DNA of 64,000 nucleotides from the NCBI GenBank assembly GCA_016699515.1, contig CP064978.1, positions 186,001 through 250,000 on the forward strand. Direction: 5' to 3'. Position numbers and translations under genes: made by a program. Source of the stretch: Candidatus Peregrinibacteria bacterium. GTDB lineage: Bacteria > Patescibacteriota > Gracilibacteria > UM-FILTER-43-11. Below the pieces are notes generated by a model, which saw only the letters and a program-made list of their open reading frames with translations, searched no databases and was not told the DNA's origin. The stretch's first letter is position 1, and every line of letters starts with the position of its first letter. Positions 1 through 9,104 of the stretch are shown here, piece by piece.

Positions 1-779
1 CAGGCCAAAGCCTGGATTGCCAACTATCGTTGCGTTTTGCCGATTGCGAAATTTAGACGAAAAAGTGGATGATATTAGCTCGCTTTGGGTGCACGAGGAT
101 CACCGGGGTCAAAAGCTGGGCACTCATTTAGTTAAAAAGTGTATTGAATCTTCTAAGCACAATCGCGTGTATTTAGATGCTAAGAAATTTTTTGAAAATT
201 ACTACTTAAAACTTGGCTTTGAAATCTTGCGTAAAGCCCCCGACGCGTTGGTGGAAAAAGTGAAGCGAGCCAAAGAACGCACCCATAAATCATTCGATTT
301 TGATCCCAAGGATCTGGTTTACATGGCCTACCAAAAACGAAAAAAAGACACCTCATTCGATTCGGTACCCGACTTGATGGTGATTGATGGGGGTAAGGGG
401 CAGCTGAGCGCGGCTTTTAGTGTACTTTCCGAAAAATTTCCCGGCATTCCCATGATCTCACTCGCAAAACGATTGGAAGAAGTATACGTGCCAGGAAAGT
501 CCCATCCGGTGGCATTGCCCAACAATTCAGATGGAAGTTATTTGTTGCAGCGTATTCGAGACGAGGCTCATCGATTCGCTATTACTTTTAATAAACAGTC
601 GCGCGATAAAACGATGACCAAGTCTGCGCTCGACGCCGTTCCCGGGGTGGGTGCCAAGCTGAAAAAAACGCCTTCTTTCGCATTTTGGTTCGGTGCCGGC
701 CATTCGACAAGCTTCGCTGGACGCACTTATTCCGATTACGGGAGAAGTTTTGGCGAAACGGATTCGTGAACAACTGTAA
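1..779 (+). CDS. uvrC: GNAT acetyltransferase domain fused to UvrC C-terminal nuclease half (5' partial, frameshifted)
   Basis: The frame is open at the left edge. The first ~105 residues look like a GNAT N-acetyltransferase (acetyl-CoA loop region HRGQKLG, then a C-terminal YYLKLGFE strand). They run without a stop into the UvrC endonuclease half: VIDGGKGQL (catalytic Asp), LAKRLEEVYVPG and RDEAHRF (catalytic His). After VPGVGAKLKK the frame is lost in an A7 run at 662-668. With six A the protein continues as a normal UvrC helix-hairpin-helix tail, RLLSHFGSV...ITGEVLAKRI, to the TAA at 777-779. UvrC is the incision nuclease of UvrABC excision repair. The GIY-YIG domain and the first catalytic Asp of the RNase H fold would lie upstream, outside the window. 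Whether the GNAT part is a real insertion or an assembly junction cannot be decided here. Confidence 0.75.
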
Positions 780-788
780 GCATTTTTT

Positions 789-1295
789 ATGGCCACTATT
801 CTTTCCTTTATTGCTCCGCACGGTTTTCAAGACATTGAATATGCTGATTCAAAGGCTGAACTTGAGGCTGCCGGACATTCTGTGATAACGGTTAGTACCA
901 CTTTTGAGTGCCTTGGAAAATATGGAACCGTATGTGCTGCGGATCACTTATTGGACGAAATTCATTTCGATGAATATGACGCCCTTTTGTTGGTGGGCGG
1001 TCCGGGAATTTATGATTATTTTCATTCACCCAAATTGATTGCACTGGCTCAACAGTTTCATTCTGCACAAAAGCCTGTGTCTGCTATTTGCGCGGCCGTT
1101 GCCATTTTGGCTCAAGCCAATTTACTTAGCGGAAAAAAATCTACGTGTTTTGAAGGAGTGGCGGATCAACTATTAGCGAAAGGTGCGCATTATACCGGCA
1201 GTTTGGTTGAGGTAGACGACCGCGTGGTTACGGCATCCGGGCCTGAGGCTGCGCGGGATTTTGGCAAAGCCATTGCCCAGTTGTTTACTCAATAA
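789..1295 (+). CDS. DJ-1/PfpI family protein
   Basis: 168 residues, the usual length for the DJ-1/PfpI superfamily (class I glutamine amidotransferase-like fold). The nucleophile elbow is AICAAV with Cys101, preceded by the glycine-rich loop LVGGPGIYDY and an early acidic residue (Glu17 in FQDIEYAD) at the place of the conserved Glu. Members act as glyoxalases/deglycases, chaperones or peptidases; the sequence does not separate these. It starts 10 bp after the uvrC stop and is probably cotranscribed. It ends convergently with, and overlaps by 11 bp, the minus-strand gene ending at 1285. Confidence 0.8.
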   Translation: MATILSFIAPHGFQDIEYADSKAELEAAGHSVITVSTTFECLGKYGTVCAADHLLDEIHFDEYDALLLVGGPGIYDYFHSPKLIALAQQFHSAQKPVSAICAAVAILAQANLLSGKKSTCFEGVADQLLAKGAHYTGSLVEVDDRVVTASGPEAARDFGKAIAQLFTQ

Positions 1296-1914
1296 TTTGG
1301 CTTTTTTCCAATTTTTTTTGATTACTCACCTGTGCAAAAAGATTCACATGCCACTTGTTATCAATGATGTCCGGGCCATTTAACTGAAAAGCGAATGGGT
1401 TGTTAATGGTTTGAATTTCCACCGGCCCGTTGACCAAAATGCCTCCCGCACGATCGTCGTATATGTCGTTTGGCAAACAAAGTTTATCTAAACCGCTGTC
1501 GTGCTTTAGTGTTGAATCGCCGTCGGCGTCACGGATGAGCAAATGACCTCGTAATGGCTCATTGCATTGATTCCACTGGATCGATAAGGTTCCGCTAAAG
1601 GGATACGTTGCGCTTTCTCCAAAATCGATCACCTCTTCTACGGGGCTTACTTTGTTGTCGACGGTTCCGGTGAAGCGGTCAAATTTTATCTGCATACCTC
1701 CGCTCAGCTCTCCGCTTTTGTATTTGCTTGCCAAATAGTTTAGATAGCTGTCCATATAATCTTCCACATTCATCTCAACAATGGTTCCTCGTTGCAACGA
1801 TACGGTGGTGCGTTGCCGAATGGCTACCACCAAAAAAAGCGAACTGAGTGTAAAACCTAGCACCACCGACCAAATCAACAAACTCCCCTTGGTTTCTTTC
1901 ATCCATTGAATCAT
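1285..1914 (-). CDS. PilX/GspK-like pilus-operon membrane protein
   Basis: 209 residues with a single N-terminal membrane helix (about residues 11-31, LLIWSVVLGFTLSSLFLVV) after a short basic segment, then an exported beta-rich region with two cysteines. There is no clear prepilin Gly-Phe cleavage site, as in PilX/GspK-like proteins of pilus operons. It is the last gene of the minus-strand pilus operon. Its ATG overlaps the stop of the upstream NHL-pilin (ATGA overlap at 1911-1914), implying coupled translation. The PilX-like role is inferred from position and topology, not from a recognised domain. Confidence 0.55.
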   Translation of the reverse strand: MIQWMKETKGSLLIWSVVLGFTLSSLFLVVAIRQRTTVSLQRGTIVEMNVEDYMDSYLNYLASKYKSGELSGGMQIKFDRFTGTVDNKVSPVEEVIDFGESATYPFSGTLSIQWNQCNEPLRGHLLIRDADGDSTLKHDSGLDKLCLPNDIYDDRAGGILVNGPVEIQTINNPFAFQLNGPDIIDNKWHVNLFAQVSNQKKLEKSQIIE

Positions 1915-3893
1915 GGGAGAACGGCATTTAGATGATGAATGAGAGAACGGTTTCCAATCGGAGCATCAATCACCATTTCAAGCAAACGATTGGCTTGCCC
2001 GTTGGCTGCATAAATGGCCATTTTTATACTATTAACTGCATACTCACTCACAAAGTCGAAGGCGGGCAACGCACCGGGATTAATGGCGTCCATTGGAATA
2101 GCGTTTGCATTGATCAAGCGCACTACCTCTTGTCGGCCGGAGTTAATAAAGTAGGCATTGCTCACGCCGGTGGGAAAGCTGATGGGTGAATTTAACGTGG
2201 TTACGGCACCGTTTGCGGCCGTTACAAAGGCATCGTTTCGACCCGGGTTATTGGCTGCGATAATTTCTATCGTATCTTCGGGGGTACCCAATTCACCGTC
2301 TCCCACCCGAATGCGGTGAAAAAGTGTTTCAACCAATTGACGGTTTACATCGTATAAATTTACTTCGGTTGTTAAAAATCCTGCTTGAGTGATGGTTGGA
2401 TTATCAATTTGAATCACTAGGGGGTTATTGATGGCTGGATGGGAAAAATCGACCGGTGTTCCTGCACTCAATCCATTCGGAACCGCTTCTTGTACACTAA
2501 TTCTTACTTTATTGTCCGTACTGAGCGACGTTCCCGAACAATTTTGAATGCTGGTGCCCGACACGGTGTAGGGGGTTTGATTGATCATGATGGTATGGCC
2601 CAGTTGTAACCCAGTGGTCGAGATATCGGCCGTGTTGACGTAAATTTGATTGCCTCCATTGCTACAACCGGCTGTTGCATTTTCAAATAACGTGAGCGTG
2701 CTTGGATTTTCAAAGCGTTTTGTTAAGCTGTTGTAGTGCTGAGGAAAACCAATTAAGTTACTCACGGTGTTGTTGTAGCTGCCCCCGGTCATGGATGGGT
2801 TTATCAGTTCAACGGCGCTGAGGGGGTGGTGTTTTTTGGGGGTAACCTGAATCGTTAGGTTGCTCAGCGGCCCCGGATCCCTCATTCTTAATACTCGGTC
2901 ATTGCCACTGTCAGCAATGTACAAAGTGTTCCCAGACTGATCCAAAAAAAGGCCGGTGGGAGTGTTCAGTGCACAAAGGCTGGCGGTATTAGTGCATACG
3001 GTGTTTTTACCATTGCCAACGATCACGGTCAGCTGTCGTCCGTCGGCTTGCGCATTGTTAAAATCATACTTTTTGATTTTATCGGCCTTTGTTTCGGCAA
3101 TGAACAGGTATTCATTTCCTCCATTTTGATAGTAGGCGATCCCGGTGGGATAATTGAGGTGGTCAGCCAGCACGGTTTCTTGATTATTCAAGATGTCGTA
3201 TTCCAAAATTCGCCCATTGCCTGAATCAGAAATAAACAGCCGATTGAGACCATCACTGGTGATGTCGGTGGGGGAATTGAGTGCACTACTAAGCGGCAAC
3301 TCGAAACAATTATCTCCCAAAATTCCGCAATTCATCAGGGTATTAAAATAGGGATGCACGACATAGTTGTTGGTTTGGTTGGCACCGTTTACCGCTCGCG
3401 TGAACGCCGTCGCATTTTGCAAAGTGATGTTCCTGGGATTGATCGCTGGCGCTAGCATGGCTGGTTGGGCCGTGTTGTTGAACGCATCTCGCACCAGACC
3501 TGTGCCTGATTCCAGGTAATAGTAATTGGTTCCGTCGTACCAAATTTTATTAAAAACTAATAAATCTTTCACTGCCACATGCACATTCCCATTGATTGTT
3601 TTCGCCCCTACAAAACTGAATGGAAGCGCATTTTTTTTCGTATTCAAACTAAGGGCGTAATCGGTTCCTCGTTCCATCAAACGTATCACATTCCTAAAGC
3701 GGTCCAATATGATTAAGTTGGCGGTGATGTGACCTTGTAATTCATCCGCCTCTTGCTGAGCGTTGAAACTGTTTTTTAATGTTCCCGAAAAGAATGTACT
3801 GATGCTCAGCATAATAATGCTCATGATGGTGACGGCGACCATCAGTTCCACGAGCGATACCCCGGTTGGTTTTTTAATGAAATGATTTTTCAC
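1911..3893 (-). CDS. PilW/GspJ-like minor pilin with NHL beta-propeller
   Basis: 660 residues from a GTG start (fwd CAC 3891-3893). The N-terminus is a class III prepilin signal, basic leader then TGVSLVELMVAVTIMS, with Glu5 of the mature pilin. The globular part (~residues 205-345) has NHL-type repeats: LNSPTDITSDGLNRLFISDS, then LNYPTGIAYY...LFIAET, then LNTPTGLFLD...LYIADS. A further repeat-like stretch lies near residues 575-610. NHL repeats form six-bladed propellers that bind proteins, RNA or glycans. Minor pilins normally have ~200-300 residues, so this one probably displays the propeller at the pilus tip or base. It sits between the split pilin at 3896-4348 and the PilX-like gene, the order V-W-X. 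Confidence 0.85.
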   Translation of the reverse strand: MKNHFIKKPTGVSLVELMVAVTIMSIIMLSISTFFSGTLKNSFNAQQEADELQGHITANLIILDRFRNVIRLMERGTDYALSLNTKKNALPFSFVGAKTINGNVHVAVKDLLVFNKIWYDGTNYYYLESGTGLVRDAFNNTAQPAMLAPAINPRNITLQNATAFTRAVNGANQTNNYVVHPYFNTLMNCGILGDNCFELPLSSALNSPTDITSDGLNRLFISDSGNGRILEYDILNNQETVLADHLNYPTGIAYYQNGGNEYLFIAETKADKIKKYDFNNAQADGRQLTVIVGNGKNTVCTNTASLCALNTPTGLFLDQSGNTLYIADSGNDRVLRMRDPGPLSNLTIQVTPKKHHPLSAVELINPSMTGGSYNNTVSNLIGFPQHYNSLTKRFENPSTLTLFENATAGCSNGGNQIYVNTADISTTGLQLGHTIMINQTPYTVSGTSIQNCSGTSLSTDNKVRISVQEAVPNGLSAGTPVDFSHPAINNPLVIQIDNPTITQAGFLTTEVNLYDVNRQLVETLFHRIRVGDGELGTPEDTIEIIAANNPGRNDAFVTAANGAVTTLNSPISFPTGVSNAYFINSGRQEVVRLINANAIPMDAINPGALPAFDFVSEYAVNSIKMAIYAANGQANRLLEMVIDAPIGNRSLIHHLNAVLP

Positions 3894-3895
3894 GA

Positions 3896-4348
3896 CTAAA
3901 AAATAATAGTACTTGCGTCGACTTGATGATTTCCAAGATTGTCACTCCACGCCACACTTACAATTGCCTGGAAAGCATTGGTGAGCGATTGCCCACTGCT
4001 TGGGTCGGTATCGACCAACTGAAATGTGCGTATGAATCCATTTCCTATCGATTCTGTTATTCCGATTCCATAGGTGTATTCCGCTCCATCGAACTGTATT
4101 CCGCAACTTGGCACCGGAGGTAAACATGGAGCTAATTGATTTTTTGGCGTCCCCATTTGCCATTGCCTCCACAATTTTAACTCCCTGATTGGCCATAAAG
4201 TGGGCCTGAATTTCATTTTCCTGGTTACTGATTAATGTAATGTTACTGGTCTGTAAACTAATCACGCCAAAAACAATCACCGTTAAAAAAAGATCGCAAA
4301 AATCATTTCGGTTAGCAGAAAGCCTTTGATATTTTTTTTTGCGAACAT
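3896..4348 (-). CDS. PilV-like minor pilin, split by two frameshifts
   Basis: Reading from the ATG at 4348 gives a prepilin leader MFAKKNIKGFLLTEMIFAIF with Glu at +5, then a premature TAA caused by an A7 run (fwd 4285-4291). With six bases the helix continues LTVIVFGVISLQTSN and on through IEAHF-like sequence to GDAK. A second shift in a run of six (fwd 4140-4145) moves to the frame NQLAPCLPPVPSCGIQFDG...VDASTIIF with its stop at 3896. Corrected length is about 150 residues, normal for a PilV/GspI-like minor pilin. Both shifts are single extra bases in homopolymers. The gene ends 2 bp before the GTG start of the NHL-pilin. Confidence 0.7.
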
Positions 4349-4366
4349 TTGTTTTTGAAGTAAATA

Positions 4367-4933
4367 CTAGCTTGGCCGTTCTTCTTTTCTTATTGTACCT
4401 CCTTTGTGGCGTTTTTCATTGGCCCAGTTCAAAATTTGGCGCGCCACGTTTTCGGGGTCCGGAATACGATCGATGAAAAATTCCGAAGCTGCACCGGAGG
4501 CCGTTTGCACCCGTAAATCTCCATAGTTCAGTAACGTGGGGAAAAACCCATGGACGTTTCCGGTGGTATCCTGAATTTGAGCCAAGGGGGTGGTGGCTAC
4601 ACTTCTTTTCAAAAATGTGACATGGGTGTGATCAATCAGACGATCACTGGTGATGATGAAGACATCAAATTCTTCGTTGAGCCACCGTATCATTGCGAAC
4701 AATAATCCGTACAAAACGAACAAACTCACCAGAATTCCCATTACCAGCGTGGTGCTGTTATTTTCTGAGTAGGGTAAAAACTGGAACCATGCGAACGTGA
4801 AGGCGGCCATAGGAAAGATCACCACCAACAAAAACGCTGCAATAATTTTGATATAAACTACTTGATGTTTGCGGATGAAACACAGTACTTCTTCATTCTC
4901 CTGTTGATCCGGAAATAGTTTATGGTAGCTCAT
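4367..4933 (-). CDS. Bacterial PH-domain (YdbS/YdbT-like, DUF304) membrane protein
   Basis: 188 residues. Two adjacent membrane helices (about 28-50 and 64-86) are followed by a bPH2/DUF304-type domain, FDVFIITSDRLIDHTHVTFLKRSVATTPLAQIQDT. The pattern 'ITSDRLI...PLAQIQD' is typical of YdbS/YdbT-like proteins. The function of the family is poorly known. Its ATG overlaps the stop of the TagA-family gene by 4 bp (4930-4933), so the two are translationally coupled inside the pilus operon. A role in envelope stress or surface assembly would be a guess. Confidence 0.8.
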   Translation of the reverse strand: MSYHKLFPDQQENEEVLCFIRKHQVVYIKIIAAFLLVVIFPMAAFTFAWFQFLPYSENNSTTLVMGILVSLFVLYGLLFAMIRWLNEEFDVFIITSDRLIDHTHVTFLKRSVATTPLAQIQDTTGNVHGFFPTLLNYGDLRVQTASGAASEFFIDRIPDPENVARQILNWANEKRHKGGTIRKEERPS

Positions 4934-5754
4934 GGGGTTATTTTCTCATTCTTTAGTCGATAAATCAAATGGACAAAGCCTACCGTTGCGTTCCAAATGC
5001 GCGGATAGCGTTGGGGCTCCTTGAGCAATCTCCAGAGCCATTCCAAGCCGAATTGCTGAAGCCAGTTGGGCGCTCTTTTGATGCGTTCGGCGTAAAAATC
5101 AAAGCTTCCGCCCACGCCGATCGCCGCACGCACGTTGTGACAGTGTTGCAAATACTTCTGGATCCACTGTTCTTGTTTTGGGTTTCCATACGCCACCAAA
5201 AGAATGTTTGCCCCTGATTTGTTGATGCGGTTGATGGCAGTCGATGACTCTTGATCACTGGGTGATCCGTCAAAACAATCGACGATGTGCGCATCCGGAT
5301 AGTGTTTCAATAGCTTTTCTTTGGCCTGCTTCGCCACTCCTTTGTCGGCTCCCAAAAAAAATAATTTCCAATGATTACGATGAGATCTTTCTACTAATTT
5401 TGGTAGCAAATCTGAGCCGGTCACCCTTTCGGGAATCACTCGAAACGGTTGTCTTAAAATAATTCGCATGAGCGAAAAAAACAATTGCACTCCTTTTTGC
5501 CACCCTCGTTTTTGGGGTAAATTCAAGTAATCAGCTGCCCACAGGGCACCGGTTCCATCGGCGGTATTTAAACTACTTTCCTGCAAAATGCGTTTGAATT
5601 CATCATCCTGCTGGCACCGCAAGATCATTTCGGGATTAACAGTGACAATTTGATGGGCCGTTTTGCCCTTGGTCCATTCGGCTATTTTTTTTAATACTCC
5701 CTCATAATCTATGCGGTCGATGGGTACCCCGGCGATCAAAAGGCGATGGTTCAT
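4930..5754 (-). CDS. WecG/TagA/CpsF family glycosyltransferase
   Basis: 274 residues, the typical length for GT26 enzymes, which add N-acetylmannosamine(uronic acid) to undecaprenyl-diphosphate-GlcNAc in teichoic acid or ECA synthesis. Family signatures are visible: IVTVNPEMILRCQQD near residue 37, NTADGTGALWAADYL near 83, FLGADKGVAKQAKEKL near 152, LLVAYGNPKQEQWIQ near 195 and AIGVGGSFDFYAERIKRAPNWLQ near 222. It acts at the cytoplasmic membrane face. The start overlaps the methyltransferase stop (5751-5754). Its place in a pilus operon suggests a surface glycan partner, perhaps pilin or wall modification (inference). Confidence 0.88.
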   Translation of the reverse strand: MNHRLLIAGVPIDRIDYEGVLKKIAEWTKGKTAHQIVTVNPEMILRCQQDDEFKRILQESSLNTADGTGALWAADYLNLPQKRGWQKGVQLFFSLMRIILRQPFRVIPERVTGSDLLPKLVERSHRNHWKLFFLGADKGVAKQAKEKLLKHYPDAHIVDCFDGSPSDQESSTAINRINKSGANILLVAYGNPKQEQWIQKYLQHCHNVRAAIGVGGSFDFYAERIKRAPNWLQQFGLEWLWRLLKEPQRYPRIWNATVGFVHLIYRLKNEKITP

Positions 5755-6424
5755 TTTTTTCTTAGAATCACATTAATGTTAAATGCACTTTCGTATAAAC
5801 GCTCAATGGTCCACAGATCCGTATGGAATAGTTGTTTGAGCTCGTGATGGGTAAATGCGTGATAGTAGCGCAACTGATCCTCGGTTTTCCACGGAATCCA
5901 CAAGTCATTCCATCCCCCTTTTTTACCAGCATGACGGACCCAGTTCCACAACGCTTTCCACCATGCCGTACTATACTTTCTTTGACATAAATTCCAAACG
6001 GTCATGATGACCACTCCTTTTGGCTTTAAATGATTGTGCAAACGTTGAATTGTTTCGCGACGATGGGCGCGCTCGGGGACATGATGCAACGCCGCAATAG
6101 TAAAAATAACGTCAAATGGTAGTTTTAAATCCAATTGACTCATTTCGGCCATCTGGAACGTTCGTTGGGGATGATTTTTTTGGGCAATTCGAATCAATGC
6201 TTCGCTGTGGTCGACCCCTAGATAATCCACATCGCCTTCCAACCATTCACTCAAGCGACCGTTTCCACAGCCTACGTCCAACACGCTTGCTCCTTTTTGG
6301 AATCCACGTTTTGAACGCTTCAAATTCGGGCCACGCTCTCTTTGCGAGTTTGGTCAAATTCGCGAGCGATTTGATTATAAACCTGCTTGACCGATTCGGT
6401 GGTGGGGTGCGTGGGTTTTTGCAT
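5751..6424 (-). CDS. SAM-dependent methyltransferase (tRNA wobble-U ALKBH8/Trm9-like), two frameshifts
   Basis: The catalytic part reads KGASVLDVGCGNGRLSEWL (motif I), then LGVDHSEALI and FDVIFTIAALHHVPE. The N-terminus lies in two other frames: from the ATG at 6424, MQKPTHPTTESVKQVYNQIAREFDQTRK, then WPEFEAFKTWIPK. Joining them needs removal of one base near 6340 and one from the five-base run at 6294-6298, giving the usual start of this subfamily: YNQIA-EF-TR-WPE-WI-GASVLDVGCGNGR. Corrected length is ~224 residues. The ALKBH8/Trm9-like label rests on that N-terminal pattern; substrate unproven. It lies 18 bp downstream of pilC and overlaps the TagA gene by 4 bp. Confidence 0.72.
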
Positions 6425-6441
6425 ACCCCCACTTTAGCAGA

Positions 6442-7692
6442 TTAGCTGATTGTTGTACCAATATAAAAGAACGGAAGCATCACCGCTAACAAAATGGAGC
6501 CCACCAGCCCCGCTACCAAAAAAATCATAATCGGCTCAATTAAATTCGACAAATTCTTCAGCAAGTAATCGATATTTTTGTGATAATTATTGCGTACTTT
6601 ATACAGCATTTTACTGAGAGTTCCCGTGACTTCTCCAATGTGAATCATTTGGGCCATTTGCAATGGAAACCATTGATTTTCGGTGAATTTTTGAGTTTTT
6701 AAATCTTCCAATCCCATCATTTCACTGACGCTTTTGCCCATGATCACCCCATGACGAATGCGATCCAATTCGGCTTGATAGTATGTGTGATCGATGGTTT
6801 TTTCGGTGATTTCAAACGCGTCACTGATCAAAACACCACTTTCTAATAGCATGGCTAAATTGCCCGCAATCTCCATGATCATTTTTTGATGACTCAATTT
6901 ACCGAAAATAGGAATGATGCCTACCGATTGTTCCCAGATTCTTTTCCCCATGCGCGTTTTTTTAACCGTCAATACCATTGCCGTTATTCCCGCCACCAGC
7001 GAAAACAGAAGGGTTGCGTAGTATTGGGTTAAAAAATGACTTATATCAATCACCGCTTGCGTGAGGCGGGGTAAATTGGTGTTTGATTGTTCGTACAATT
7101 CGGCCACTTTGGGAATAACGAAAATCATCATTCCGGCAGCCATGGAAATGGCTAGAAAAATCAGTAAAACCGGATAAAACATCGCCCCTTTAATTTTGCG
7201 TACATATTCCAATTTTGTTTCCAATTCCACGACCATTTTGTTCAAAACATTTTTTAGGTTTCCACTTTTTTCTGCAGCTTCGATGAGGGCTGATTGCATG
7301 GGGGGGAATATGTTTGGCACTCGTTGCATGGTTTCGGCCAAGCTCATTCCGCCGTTTAACTGATGGATCACGTCTTGGTAAAATGCTTTCACTCGTTTTT
7401 GTTTTGCCTGGGCTTGCATGAGCGACAATGCGTCGATCAGGGTGATGCCCGAATCGATCAAGGTTGCCAATTGGTCATAAAAAAACAGGCGCTCTTTTGC
7501 AGAAAAGTGCATCCATCTTAGAGTCCATGGCAATTTTTCATTCCCAAAAGCAGTTTTATTTCTTTCAATGCGCGCGTTTTCTACTGCAGGAATAACTGGT
7601 TTCTCACCTTCTTTTACGCCTTTGTGCCAGTATCCACTCGCTTTTTGCCAGAATGTTTTTTTTGCCGGTGAAGTGATGGATTCAATGTGCAC
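6442..7692 (-). CDS. pilC: Type IV pilus inner-membrane platform protein PilC/GspF
   Basis: 416 residues with the duplicated T2SSF architecture. Domain 1 (~residues 70-190) begins ERLFFYDQLATLIDSGITLIDAL and carries GMSLAETMQRVPNIFPPMQSALIEAAEKSGNL. Domain 2 (~270-400) carries MEIAGNLAMLLESGVLISDAFEI and MIHIGEVTGTLSKML. Three hydrophobic segments lie near 170-195, 220-240 and 385-410. The start is GTG (fwd CAC 7690-7692), 9 bp after the pilB stop. It forms the membrane platform that couples the PilB ATPase to pilin extraction. A second copy is at 60880-62138. Confidence 0.93.
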   Translation of the reverse strand: MHIESITSPAKKTFWQKASGYWHKGVKEGEKPVIPAVENARIERNKTAFGNEKLPWTLRWMHFSAKERLFFYDQLATLIDSGITLIDALSLMQAQAKQKRVKAFYQDVIHQLNGGMSLAETMQRVPNIFPPMQSALIEAAEKSGNLKNVLNKMVVELETKLEYVRKIKGAMFYPVLLIFLAISMAAGMMIFVIPKVAELYEQSNTNLPRLTQAVIDISHFLTQYYATLLFSLVAGITAMVLTVKKTRMGKRIWEQSVGIIPIFGKLSHQKMIMEIAGNLAMLLESGVLISDAFEITEKTIDHTYYQAELDRIRHGVIMGKSVSEMMGLEDLKTQKFTENQWFPLQMAQMIHIGEVTGTLSKMLYKVRNNYHKNIDYLLKNLSNLIEPIMIFLVAGLVGSILLAVMLPFFYIGTTIS

Positions 7693-7701
7693 AGCAAGGT
7701 T

Positions 7702-8919
7702 TTAATTGATGACGCGGAGCGCTTCTTCGATGGTGATATCTCCAGTAATGGCTTTAAACAAAGCGTCTTGTCTTAGTTCGACCATTCCTTCCTCGATGGC
7801 TGCTTTTTGAATCGCGGCACTTGAGGCATTCTGTATGATCATTTCTTCCAAATTTGGGCTGACTTCCAATACTTCGAATAAAGCAATGCGCCCTCGATAT
7901 CCGGTTTGATTACAATGTTCACAGCCTGTTGCTTGATACAAAAAGGCGTTTTCGAACTGAATGCCGGCTTCTCGAAAAAGAATTTGGTATTTTTTAGGCA
8001 CCGATATTTTTTTGCGACAATAGTTGCAGACTTTTCGCGCCAATCGCTGCGAGATAATTACTTTTACCGCGGCGGCGATCAGAAATCGATCGATGCCCAT
8101 GTTTAGCAAACGCTGAATGGTTCCCACTGCCGTATTGGTATGCAATGTTGAAAATACCAAATGCCCGGTCAGCGCTGATTCGACGGCGAGTGAAGCGGTT
8201 TTTTGATCCCGAATTTCTCCCACCATGATGATGTCGGGATCTTGGCGCACCAAAGTACGCAGTCCGTCCGAAAAATCAAAGCCGATTTCGGTGTTGATTT
8301 GGCTTTGAGTTACATTGGGAATTTTGTATTCAATCGGATCTTCCAGCGTGGAAATATTTGATGCGGTGGCGTCGAACGTTGAGATCATCGAAAATAATGA
8401 CGTCGACTTTCCACTTCCGGTTGGCCCTACTGCCAAAATCATACCGTAAGACTTATTTAAGCTCTTTCTGACTTTTAAAAGTACATTTGGCAGCATCCCC
8501 AAATCACTTAATTTTACCAGTTTTGGATTTTTTTCGAGCAACCGAATCACCACCTTTTCACCATAACTTGTTGGTAAAATGGACACACGCAAATCCACAT
8601 CCGTTTGAGCAATGGTAAAACTGCTTTTTCCATCTTGTGGCAATCGATGTTCGTCAATTTTCAAGCCCGAAATGATTTTAATACGCGCTACAAGCGGGTG
8701 TTGAAAACTGGCTTCAAATTCGGCGTGTTTGATCATCTGGCCATCAATTCTAAAATACACCGCAAATTTGTCTTCAATCGGCTTAAAATGAATATCGCTT
8801 GCGTGCTTTCCGATCGCCGCCGTAAAAATTTCATCCAAAATTTTTGGAATCTGATCTTCGCTTAGATTGGGCGTACTTTTGCCGGCAATTTCGTTCTTTA
8901 TAACGTCTAGAATAGCCAT
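7702..8919 (-). CDS. pilB: Type IV pilus assembly ATPase PilB/GspE
   Basis: 405 residues, a short GspE/PilB that lacks the long N-terminal MshEN domain. Walker A is AVGPTGSGKST (Lys171), the Asp box is LEDPIEYKI, Walker B is DPDIIMVGEIRD and the His box is TGHLVFSTLHTNTA. A zinc-binding tetracysteine, CNYC...CEHC, near the end separates PilB/GspE from PilT. It hydrolyses ATP in the cytoplasm to drive pilin polymerisation. It is first in the minus-strand pilus operon, behind a good promoter (8951-8979). No pilT was found in the window. Confidence 0.93.
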   Translation of the reverse strand: MAILDVIKNEIAGKSTPNLSEDQIPKILDEIFTAAIGKHASDIHFKPIEDKFAVYFRIDGQMIKHAEFEASFQHPLVARIKIISGLKIDEHRLPQDGKSSFTIAQTDVDLRVSILPTSYGEKVVIRLLEKNPKLVKLSDLGMLPNVLLKVRKSLNKSYGMILAVGPTGSGKSTSLFSMISTFDATASNISTLEDPIEYKIPNVTQSQINTEIGFDFSDGLRTLVRQDPDIIMVGEIRDQKTASLAVESALTGHLVFSTLHTNTAVGTIQRLLNMGIDRFLIAAAVKVIISQRLARKVCNYCRKKISVPKKYQILFREAGIQFENAFLYQATGCEHCNQTGYRGRIALFEVLEVSPNLEEMIIQNASSAAIQKAAIEEGMVELRQDALFKAITGDITIEEALRVIN

Positions 8920-8950
8920 TGGTTCGGTTAATCCGTTAAATAATCATATT

Positions 8951-8979
8951 ATTATAGCAGAAAAGCCTTCTTATTACAA
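8951..8979 (-). promoter_or_regulatory. Sigma70-type promoter for the pilB operon
   Basis: Reading the minus strand: -35 TTGTAA (8979-8974), a 17-bp spacer and -10 TATAAT (8956-8951). The -10 lies 32 bp upstream of the pilB ATG. It is next to a hairpin-forming repeat (8980-9064). Confidence 0.6.
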
Positions 8980-9064
8980 GGGCACAAGAGCATGAAAGCA
9001 CAAGAACATTAAAGCAATGTTTATGCCTTGCTATTATGCTTTCATGTTCTCGTGTTCTTGTGCC
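8980..9064. repeat. Imperfect inverted repeat of the GCACAAGAACATGAAAGC family
   Basis: The left arm GGCACAAGAGCATGAAAGCA (from 8981) pairs with TGCTTTCATG...TTCTTGTGCC (9038-9064); the right arm has 8 extra bases. The motif CACAAGAACAT is also repeated in direct orientation inside. A related hairpin lies at 49688-49757. It occupies the divergent pilB/amidase intergenic region and may act as a terminator or as a mobile palindrome. Confidence 0.65.
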
Positions 9065-9104
9065 TGTTATGGTAGAATGTCCGCGCTTTCTAATAGAAAA
9101 ATAA

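Noticed and set aside
662..668. Programmed frameshift in uvrC at A7
   Set aside because: Similar indels hit many unrelated genes in both directions; no stimulatory structure was seen. Consensus error is simpler.
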